Source: Bathymodiolus brooksi
Lineage: Eukaryota; Mollusca; Bivalvia; Mytilida; Modiolidae
Reading direction: 5' to 3'
Assembly: GCA_963680875.1 (NCBI GenBank)
Contig: OY804590.1
Span: 21,514,640-21,578,639, forward strand
Length of the DNA: 64,000 nucleotides
Shown piece by piece: positions 35,278 through 47,300 of the stretch; position 1 is the first letter of the stretch, and each line of letters opens with the position of its first letter. The translations under genes were made by a program, and so were the position numbers. The notes under the pieces were generated by a model. It had not been told where the DNA came from. It ran no database searches and saw only the letters and a list, made by a program, of their open reading frames with translations.

Positions 35278-35319
35278 TTAATTGTTGTTCTTTTTCTGAG
35301 GCTCAAAAACCATAACGTC
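35278..35319 (-). CDS. PLSCR: scramblase terminal exon
   Basis: A 42-nt exon with acceptor TTTTTATCTATTTTAG. It encodes [13 protein letters not shown] and TAA at 35278-35280. It completes the hydrophobic helix with the family's DxMxFE ending and a very short tail. Phase 0 at entry. Confidence 0.9.
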   Translation of the reverse strand, partial: DVMVFEPQKKNNN

Positions 35320-38300
35320 CTAAAATAGATAAAAACATTAAATAAATATCAAACATTTCTATTAATTCTCTTGAAATAACGAGAATCTGTACTTAATTAA
35401 AAAAAAATTAACCTCACCTGCTAATTTCAGAAAATGTCATTTAAAAAAATATATTATAAACTTCGTGGACATGTTTCTCAACAGACAGTCGGCATACCTA
35501 TGGATACAAACTGTGCTCCTCTTCTCGCCGATTTGTTCCTTTATTCGTATGAGGCAGACTTCATACAGGGGCTTCTCAAGAAAAACGAAAAGAAGCTAGC
35601 CCGATCCTTTAATTTCATGTTCCGCTATATAGATGAAGTCCTTTCACTAAATAATTCTATAGGTTTGGTGATTTTGTTGATCGCATCTATCCCATTGAGC
35701 TTGAAATAAAGGATACCACAGATACAGATAGGTCTGCTTCATACCTTGACCTACACCTCGAAATCGACATTGAGGGTTGGTTAAGAATGAAAAATTACGA
35801 CAAAGGAGATGATTTCAATTTTCCCATTGTGAACTTTCCTTGTATATGTAGCAACATTCCAGCAGCACCTACATATGGAGTATATATCTCTCAGATGATA
35901 TGATATTCCAGAGCTTGTGGTTCCCATCAGGATTTCTTTGATAGAGGATTGCTGCTAACAAGGAAGCTACTGAACCAAGGGTTCCTTTTGGTAAAGTTGA
36001 AGTCATCACTTCGAAAATTTTACGGTCGCCACCATGACTTGGTTGACCATTATGGAATATCTGTGTCACAAATGACCACGGATATGTTCCACTTGTCGTA
36101 AACACTTCCCGGTCCTTTCCTCATTCACAACTTATTACCGGGTTTATAACTAGATTAACACGATGGGTGCCATTAGTGGAGCAGGAACTGTTTACCCTTC
36201 CGGAGCACCCGAGTTCACCCACGGTTTTTTGTGGGGTTCGTGTTACTCGATCTTTAGTTTTATATGTATGTTTTGCAGATCGTTGTTTGGCCTTTTGTAC
36301 TTTTTCTTTTGGCCATTGTGTTGTCTGTTCTTCTTAGATATATGGATCCTGATTGCCCCTTTGGTATCTTCAAACTCTTCTTGTAAAATGGTATAACTTT
36401 TTCTTAACTTAATTTTCTCATAATTTGTTAAACACCATAACGCTAACCCCGAACTCTATAAACAACATCAATATACATGTACATGGATGATTAACAATAT
36501 ACAATTACAGAATATAATACAGTATATCGTACATGTTTTATTTTTGGAAGATGATCTTGGACATTTCTCAGCTGATATTTTTATATATCACATTCACATT
36601 GACATCGGTTTTTTTTGTTTTGTTTTTTTCAAACAAAAAATGGATTTAAATTCTATATTTAAATTATTTTTACAAATGATGAGTACAGTGTACATATTCT
36701 TTTGTAGTATTGAATTAATATTGGCCAAGGAAATTTTTCGCCATGTGTATTAGTTTGTACAGGTACATGTAAGCAGCACTCTAAACCTGGAGTATTTCTA
36801 AAGATATTTGCCATGTGCAGGATCAATTCAAAAGCATCATAAACACATTCCAAGTATCAGATCATTTTTAATGCTAGTATATGGAGAAAATAGGACATAA
36901 TTTATCTCCCTTTTTGTTAGGGAGAGAGATCTCTCTATGTTTTCTGCAGCTCTCAATGTATCCTAGAGTTATACACATGGGCATATTGTTTATTCTTTTT
37001 AAATAAATATTAACTTAGTTCTTATTTAGTCTTAATTGGTCTTATCACCAAGTAGCAGGAAGGATTGATTTTTTATTTCAAGGTTAGCCCATGTAAAATT
37101 AATTATCTGGTTCTCAGATACTGACTTTCAAAAAAATGATGAGGGAGTGAGGGTATTTAATTTTTGTATTTATATGCATATTGGTCCAATCCTTAGGTTC
37201 CATTTTATCGATTGTTACCATTTGGAATTACCGGAAGTAACGACTTCGTACAATCAGAGGAAATCACTAAAGTGTTGCGAATTCCTTCAACGTGAAATTG
37301 GAGTTGTCTCTCTTTGATCAATTCAAGTTAAAAGGCACGACAATTTGAACGTGGACTTTTTTACCATTGTATTTATTTTTGTTTGGTGATAAATACAAGC
37401 CAGCGTCCGATTTTTTGACGACGCAGCAGTATCTGAGAACCAAATAAGAAATTTTACATGGCCTTATATATAAAAATGTGGAGGGGCAAACAAGATATTG
37501 TCCCACTAATTAAACCAATCATACATTGTATGTCGAGGCTGACATAGATTAGATTTGAGATCCTGTTTTGTTTGGATTTCTTTTAGTTTTAAATATTGCT
37601 TATACATTATGTAAATACAGTGAAACCTGTCTAAACCAAACCCTGAATAAACCAGAATCCTGTATAAACCTGTCTAAACCAAACCCTGAATAAATCTGTC
37701 TAAACCAAACCCTGAATAAACCTGTCTAAACCAAACCCTAAGTAAACCTGTCTAAACCAAACCCCGAATAAACCAGAATCCTGTATAAACCTGTCTAAAC
37801 CAAACCCTGAATAAACCTGTCTAAACCAAACCCTAAGTAAACCTGTCTATACCAAACCCGGAGTAAACCTGTCTAAACCAAACCCTGAATAAACCAGAAT
37901 CCTGTATAAACCTGTCTAAACCAAACCCTGAATAAACCTGTCTAAACCAAACCTAAGTAAACCTGTCTAAACCAAACCCTGAGTAAACCTGTCTAAACCA
38001 AACCCTGAATAAACCTGTCTAAACCAAACCCTGAATAAACCTGTCTAAACCAAACCCTGAATAAACCTGTCTAAACCAAACCCTAAGTAAACCTGTCTAA
38101 ACCAAACCCTGAGTAAACCTGTCTAAACCAAACCCTGAGTAAACCTGTCTAAACCAAACCCTGAATAAACCTGTCTAAACCGCAATCCTGTATAAAACGA
38201 ACATTAAATGAAGTCCCAATGTAGGATATCTTTGTAAATTTAATCTGTATAAAATGAAAACCTGTCTATTCGGAACACATTAGCTGGTCCCAAGAGGTTT

Positions 38301-41300
38301 GGCTTAGACAAGTTTCATTTTATTCCAATAACTTACCAACATAAAGGCAGCACAAACAAACAGAGCCTTTTCCTTTACATCCATTCCTGGGACTGTAAAG
38401 AAAACAAAAATTACATAAGCAACAAATCTGTAGTCATTTTTACTTTCAAAATTCATGACACTTTTGATTTCTGTGGACAAATTTAATGTTTCAATTAAAC
38501 AAACTTAATCCTGTGACATTAATAACATGTACATTATATTAGAATAACTGCAGTTTTGAAGGTCAAGACAGACATTATCACAAGTATTGCAACAAGTCCC
38601 AAACACCAGATCACTTTATTTGTTTGATCTTATTACACTTTCTGTAATTTATATCAAAATATTATTAGTTAGTTCTATATGTTTCTCCACTTAGAGATTT
38701 ATATTATAAATGGACTTTATTCCTACGGATAGAGATTAAAATAAGTTCTAGCAATCCAATTACTTACTTTTATTATGTATTATATATAGTTGAATATTGT
38801 AATGTTATGTTGAATTAATTAATAAAATATGTTTAAACTAACACTAGCAAAGGGGTAATCATACATGTGATAGAGTTGCTATGCTACAACTGGAGATTTG
38901 CAAATTTTTGGCTGGAGATATGGTCTCATAACTGGAGATTTTTAATCGACGTATTTGATGCGTGTTTTTATTGTTTATTGATGTTTTCCTTTTGTTTGTT
39001 TCAGTATTGAACCAACTGCATCCCATTTCAATATATATTGTTTACATTTCTGTCTTATTAGTAGTGTTTCATATGATGAATGAAGGATAAAAACTGTATT
39101 TATAATTTATTCATAATCATTCATAATCATAAGGTTATAACAAAGCAATAACAATGAAGACAGAATGTTCTGAACAATAAAGTCATAGAGCACTAAGATT
39201 AAAAAGTCACTTTGCTGCTGGTGCGTTGGGTGATAGCATACGTTTCAGCAATTTTGTGGTTTATCATTTCCATCCTGGAACTTAGTCCTTAAATAATACT
39301 TTCATCGGCTTTGGTCCCAAACAAGCCATAACAACTCAATCCGAGATGAAGTCATTGCACGTTTGATCGAAATAAGAAGTTTTCCTCGGCATCAAAGGTT
39401 GTCCGACTCCTGTTTGCACACCGGTTTATAACTATTTTTAATTGCCGCTATCACACTTCTAATCATCTAAGCGTGTGCCACAAACCCACTTCCTTATCCC
39501 CAATTAACTGTCAATCAGTGGATAATTGTTGTATAATCATCAACACCTTAATTATTCACCATGACCCAATTTACCTGTAAAGGTGTCAAACAGATCAATA
39601 ACCGGATATCATTAAATATGACATTCACCTTTACCATTCGTATCTCTCTGCGTTTTTCTTCAGCGTGGGAGTTCCAAATGGGGAATTTCCAGAAATATTG
39701 ATCGCAAAATGTAGGTCAAAATTTTATTGTACTTGATTTTTTTCATGGACGGAAGATTTTGAAAGTTGACGGGAGGGACGGAAGGGACCCTCAAAATCGG
39801 GAGAAAAAGGCTCCCGCCGGAGGGTTCACATGTATGCTAGCGATAATGTTTAATGTCAAGACCTTCAAAACTGATGTTATTGTTTTTATCTGTAACATTA
39901 TAATGTGTTTGACAGCCGACAGATAATTACAACATCAGAGTCAGGTCGTTGATACTGACAATGTTACTCAAAACAAATAATAAGATCATAGGGTAAATGT
40001 ACAACAAATTAGCGATAAATACGGTTGTTTCGAATCATGTCAATTCCGACCATGTTCCGTCTTTTTCTTGTCTTGACGTCTGAACAAATCGACAGGCGAC
40101 TTCCGGTGTTTACGCTATTACTGTGACAACGTCAGCATATCATAGTCGTAGATGCGGTAGATTATAAGTAATTGTAATATGGAGACGCCAAGGAAACCGC
40201 TGAATAAATACTGGTGTTCGGTGCCCCACTATCTGTCTGATATCAGAAATATCTACATAAAGGCAGATCGTTTTCCTTTGATGATGCTGACAGCCGCAAA
40301 TAAAGAAAGAAAACAAATTTAATTTTAAAGTATTTGTCTCTGCATTGAAGTCTTTGATACAAATAAAATAATTTAATTGATATCTCTTTTTAACAGAAAA
40401 TGTTAAGATTTTTTTAAGTTGAGGATCAAATGTTAAAACGGCACAAATCGATTGGAGTTTTTGTTGTGTACAATGACACCGGAAGTTCAATGCCGATTAG
40501 TCCATCGAAATCAAGTGATCTGGCAATCGCAACTACTCTGCCATTCTCGCTACCCTGCAAATAACCTCGTATGCATTAGGCATATAAATCGCACTACTTT
40601 TCACATGTCAGTTACATGAAAGTTTGATAATGTTATATTTTAAACAATTTTCTATATTTCAATTAAAGTTTTAAGTAGTTTTGCATGATTAGATTTTACT
40701 TAGTATGTCTTCCATATTGGATTTTCGTGGACTATATTTTTGTGTGGCTTAACTTAACTTAACTTCCAGCAAACAATTTAAGAAGAATTTCTACTATGTA
40801 CGTACAAGGTTATTTGCAGGGTAGCCAGAATGGCCGAGTAGTTACGATTGGTGATCTGGAGGACGAAAATAACAAAATTTTGACGGAATGGAAATGATTC
40901 GAAACAACCATATTGTTTTCATGCTCATTTTAAATAATCAACCCTACTAAGATACTGAGATACCCTCATAAAAACACATTCTTGGTTTCAGTAATGAGAC
41001 TATTCTTGGACATTTAGCAACATTTTTTCTTTACAGAGGGAATTATTGTGTTTTATGGATTTAAAAGTGATTGTATATTGTACATACATGACTTTTCCAA
41101 TGACAGGATTTTAGTTGTAAAAAAATGAGTGAGTGAGTGATTGTTGTTTAATGCCAACTCAGCAATTTTTCAGCTATATCATAACGAGAACAAGTTATAT
41201 TTCAATGGTAAAAAATTGAATTGATAACCTACATTCACAAACCAGCAAGTCAGCCCTGGTGCAGCATTCTCTGACACACCCCGCCCATTTCTTGTAGATA

Positions 41301-44300
41301 CGTGGACTCAATTTGTTTTTACTCTTGGCATCAAAAACCTACAGAAAAATAAAAATAAATAACTAAATGATATTATGCATAATTTCATAACTTGTAGATC
41401 GTTGTTTGTCCTTTTGTCCTTTTTCTGTTGTCTCTTTCTTCGATTCTTCGGATTCTAGCCGATTACCCCTTTAATATCTTCAAACTATTCAATATTATTG
41501 TCTTAGTGTTTTTCCTAGAAATCTAGAAAGACATGGTATATTTGTACAACCTGAGGGCATTTCTGCATCACTTTATGCACTCAGAGGTCAACATACAAGA
41601 TCTGAAGGCACTTTTTATGAAAAAATATTTACATTGATTTCAATACTGTTATTGTACTACTATAGTGAAAACCTGTCTAAACCGAACCTCCTTGGGGGTC
41701 AGCTTTTGTGCTTGGATTAGACAGGTGTTTGGTTTATACAGGTTAAATTAACAAAGATTTCCTACATTGGGATTTTATTTAAAGTTAAGTTTATGCAGAA
41801 TTCCGTTTTATTCTGGGTTTGATGGAGACAGGCTTTACTGTATTACTATATTTATAATAGAGGAACTTATTCAAATTGTGCATGGGCATAATGGTGCTAG
41901 AATGGGAAAGTAAAAGTTTCACATTTGCCCATATTTGACTCATACTTTAATCTTTTTTAAGTTTTTGAATTTTAACAAGCCATTTGGGAATTTGAAGGGT
42001 TCAAAACTGGCAATAACAACCAATTTTTCATGAAAACACTCACTGTTGTGTACTTACATAAAAGTTGATGTCATCAATACAACAAATACAAAATATGGGA
42101 CAGCACTTGCTCCAGATGTCGTATAATTTTTGACGGTTAGCATCATATAAAGTCAGATGGCACTTCCATTTTGAGGAACTAAAAAAAAGTTCAAATAGAA
42201 AATAATATATATATACAGTATGTGGCCAAAAGTATTGCCACATGTAAAAAAAAATCCCTATATAATCAACCAAAACCATATTTTTTCAAAAATTTATTGT
42301 GAAGTCATTTCTGGATAGATTTTAGCAAATTTCACACCAAAACATTCAGAATTGTCTATATTTTGATTGTTTATTTGCTCATTATGTTTATATGAGTGGT
42401 TTTTATTTGTACATAATTTAAGCATTAACAAATACAAATTGACTTTGATTTTCCTATATATTTCAACTAAAAATAAATCCTAAAAATTAACAATCCTGTT
42501 TAAATTATGTACAAATAAATGATAGAGCTTCAAAAGGAATCACTATGGCAATGATTGTATGGTGGTTGGAATTATATATGCCTAACACTACTGAGGTTCT
42601 GAAGTTGATTCCAGCCTCTGTGGCAAGGTGATAAAGTTTGTCAGTGGTTATCTCCACATACTTTGGTTTTCCTCTACCAACAAAACTGACTTTCTTGTTG
42701 ATAACCCGCATATGGGAAATAAAATTATATATGCCAAATATCAGTACATCAAAATGATTTTGAGCTTACCTGATGAAGGTTATTCCAGAAACGTGTCTTG
42801 CATACTAGATTGGATATCTACATTTGTATTGCCAGCATGTAGCATATAATGGCAGAAGTACCACTCAACTGCAGTCTAAGGGCCATTTCACATTCATTTT
42901 AGGGCATGATTTATGTTCATTATTGAAGACCGTTCAGCTTTACCATAAAACGAAGATTATTTGCAAGAAAAGAGTGACTTGCAAAAAGAAACAAGACGAC
43001 TTTAATTTCGCTTTACAGTCGAGGGAGAGTGACTTCAGCAGATATAGGGCGAGAATTTCACTTACTTCGCCTGGCTTGGTGAGCCCTGCCATTCTGTGAC
43101 TGTGGAATGTAGAACAGCGATATTTTACACTTTAAATTGTTTCTAAGTGTATAGTTGGAGTCTCTTATGTTCATTTACATCCATATTCTTTCATACTAAT
43201 TAAGATGTGTATGTTGAGGTCGTCGTGGTTGAGGTCATCGTGGTTGTGATCGTATAGTTCTTACTTACTAGTATGTAATCAGTGTCTATCACTACAAATG
43301 TTGTGAGTTTGAATCCTGCTCATTGCGAGGTAGACAATACAACATTATGTAATAAACTTTGTTTTTCTTCTGTGACTTGGGACAGGCTGGTGGTACTCCG
43401 GTTTCCTCCACCAATAAAACTAACCACCATGAATGATATAACTGGAATATTGTTGAAAGTGTCCTTAAACACCATAACCCCCTAATCCTCAAAATTACTG
43501 CCATGAAATATTGTTGAAGTAGTAGTGTAAAAGACACATAAATCCAGACTTACTGTTGCCTAATATATCCTATAAGATTCCCCACTGGTGCCTCCACCGA
43601 CATTTCCCATCCACACCTACCGTCAGCACACCAACAACATCCAGCACAACATTTGAATTCTCGCTCACATCGTATCACTTCCTATAATTTAATTTTATAC
43701 AACAAAGTAATCTTTAACCAAAAAAGAAAAGCACAATAGATGCTATATATATATAATGATTCAAAATTGAAAATTTTCAAAAATTAAAAGGGGGCTGGTA
43801 AAGTGATTAAGGTCACTGACTTATGATCATAAGACACCTAACTCAAGTGTTAATTTTTCAGGTATCTAACCCAAAGATGGGGGAGGTTCCAGTAGTCAGT
43901 TTGTTATAGCTGTCTTGATTTTCTTTCCCCAGTAAGTCTGATAGTCACCATATAGCTGGTAAATTGCTAATCGTGAGCAAGTCTGTTGTTTAATGCCAAG
44001 TGAGCAATTTTTCAGCTTTTGTCGTGATGAGAAAAATTTACATCTCAATAAGATGATGATATGCCCACATTCTAATAGATTGACATGCTGAATTGATTTT
44101 TATAGTGATGGCTCACTGAAACAACAGTCCGCGGGTTGACGTATCGCCCCACTCGGATATAGACAATAGACAATATTTTATTGGCACAAACGCAATTACA
44201 ATAATTGGTAAAAGCCCATAGTAATACAATAGCAATAAGGATGTGCATATATGCAATATTTACTAAATTAACAGCATAAATAACAATTTTATGACATAAC

Positions 44301-47300
44301 TGTATTAAGATATACTATCTTTTCTAATTTTTAACAAATTTGATATAAAGTCTGTGCATAATTTGTTAATTCGCACCGATTTACTGTTAAGTAATAATTT
44401 TGATTTCATTGTATCATTATGGAAGTTTGGAAATTTTTTATAATATAAAGATATTTTTTTAAATAATATTATCGATTCCAAGTCAACCAGTCTTATGCTC
44501 TTACCCTTTAAGGCTACGTGCTTAGCACAGAGGCAGCAAATACCCATTCTTTTGTGGTATATTATTTATTTTTGATGTTATTATTATTTATGCAAATGTT
44601 ATTATTATTATTTAAATGTTATTATAATTTTTTTAAATGTTATTATTATTTATTTAAATGTTATTATTATTATTATGTAAGTGTTATTATCATTTATATA
44701 ATTATACCATGCATGAGTGAGTTACAACGTTATTTGGTCATGAGTGACATATTTTTGATAATGAAACTCGTCAATTAGTTATAGTATTTATTATATAGAT
44801 AAAAAAATGTTTCGAATCAAATTTAATATAAAATGAGTTTAATTGCACTATGCTACGTGTGTAGCGTATGGATATACTATAATGTGTATCACTTCAAAAA
44901 ACATGGCGTCACCCACAACAATAAAATAATTAAAATGCTTACCATGAAATATTATCTTAGTTAAATTTGATCAAAATTGAAGCGTACACGAAGCCAAATA
45001 ACGTCTAATCTTTACATTTCAAACTGGAAGTCTTCATATGACGTCGACAATGAAATGGTGCGAAATATAGCGAGAGTGAAATTAAAAACGATAATTTCAT
45101 CGTTTTTATTTAACTCGGAAAATTCTGTAATTCATAGCTATCTATATAATAAATGTTATTATTATTATTTAAATGTTATTATTATTAATAAATGTTATTA
45201 TTAAACCTCTCTATATATATGTATCTAGGATTGGTCCGATCAGCGGTCACATGACTTTGACAATTGCAATGTTTCCTTCGACAACCCCAAAAATTTATTT
45301 AAATGTTATTATTATTTATATAAATGTTATTATTATTTATTTAAATGTTATTATTATTTATATAAATGTTATTATTATTTATTTAAATGTTATTATTATT
45401 TATATAAATGTTATTATTATTAAAATGTTATTATTATTTATTTAAATGTTATTATTATTTATTTAAATGTTATTATTTTTCACTGAAATCATTTTTACAA
45501 TAATAACATCGATGAAGGAAAAAGTATGACAATTAGACAAATTTAGAATGCAAATATAAATACTATCAGTAGTATTCAAAATGTAAAATCATAATACACT
45601 ACAATATCAATACAAAGAGGCTTAAAAACAGAAAAGTACAAAAAATATCTCTGTATTGTACATTACAAATACTGGTACTGTGAATTCGTTTTTTATTAGT
45701 TGAATAACAAGTTTTTGTTAGTACCATAAAACTCAAACCAGGTATTGCAGTGCACCATAAAAGACTTCATTAGCAAATATCAAAAGGATGAAATAAAAAG
45801 ATTTTAAGAATATCTCAATTCCTACCAATTCACAGAAATTGATGCCAACGAAAATAAGTGACACCACAGTACATTATCCAGTTTAATATTAAACTTACCC
45901 CGCCTTCGTTATTTGTTTTAATGTTAAACTTACCATGCCTTCGTTATTTGTTTTAATGTAAAACTTACCATGCCTTCGTTATTTGTTTTAATGTTAAACT
46001 TACCATGCCTTTGTTATTTGTTTTAATATTAAACTTACCATGCCTTCGTTATTTGTTTTAATGTTAAACTTACCATGCCTTCGTTATTTGTTTTAATGTT
46101 AAACTTACCATGCCTTCGTTATTTGTTTTAATGTTAAACTTACCATGCCCTTCGTTATTTGTTTTAATGTTAAACTTATCATGCCTTCGTTATTTGTTTT
46201 AATGTAAAACTTACCATGCCTTCATTATTTGTTTTAATGTTAAACTTACCATGCCTTCGTTATTTGTTTTAATGTAAAACTTACCATGCCTTCATTATTT
46301 GTTTTAATGTTAAACTTACCATGCCTTTGTTATTTGTTTTAATATTAAACTTACCATGCCTTCGTTATTTGTTTTAATGTTAAACTTACCATGCCTTCGT
46401 TATTTGTTCTAATGTAAAACTTACCATGCCTTCGTTATTTGTTTTAATGTTAAACTTACCATGCCTTCGTTATTTGTTTTAATGTTAAACTTACCATGCC
46501 TTCATTATTTGTTTTAATGTAAAACTTACCATGCCTTCTTTATTTGTTTTAATGTTAAACTTACCATGCCTTCGTTATTTGTTTTAATGTTAAACTTACC
46601 ATGCCTTCGTTATTTGTTTTAATGTAAAACTTACCATGCCTTCGTTATTTGTTTTAATGTTAAACTTACCATGTCTTCGTTATTTGTTTTAATGTTAAAC
46701 TTACCATGCCTTCGTTATTTGTTTTAATGTTAAACTTACCATGCCTTCATTATTTGTTTTAATGTAAAACTTACCATGCCTTCGTTATTTGTTTTAATGT
46801 TAAACTTATCATGCCTTCGTTATTTGTTTTAATGTTAAACTTACCATGCCTTCGTTATTTGTTTTAATGTAAAACTTACCATGCCTTCGTTATTTGTTTT
46901 AATGTTAAACTTACCATGCCTTTGTTATTTGTTTTAATGTTAAACTTACCATGCCTTCGTTATTTGTTTTAATGTTAAACTTACCATGCCTTCGTTATTT
47001 GTTTTAATGTTAAACTTACCATGCCTTCGTTATTTGTTTTAATGTTAAACTTACCATGCCTTCGTTATTTGTTTTAATGTTAAACTTACCATGCCTTCGT
47101 TATTTGTTTTAATGTTAAACTTACCATGCCTTCGTTATTTGTTTTCATGTTAAACTTACCATGCCTTCGTTATTTGTTATGTGCATAATGAAGCCTCTGT
47201 TTGGTCCACAACAAATCCTATTCATACATTCAGACTCTGAAAAAAATAGTTTGATTAAAAATATGTTTTATTTTGTTTGCTTTATTTTTGGGTTACAGTT

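Noticed and set aside
45886..47160. CRISPR array
   Set aside because: Units are directly contiguous with no unique spacers, the host is a eukaryote, and the unit is explained by the exon junction.
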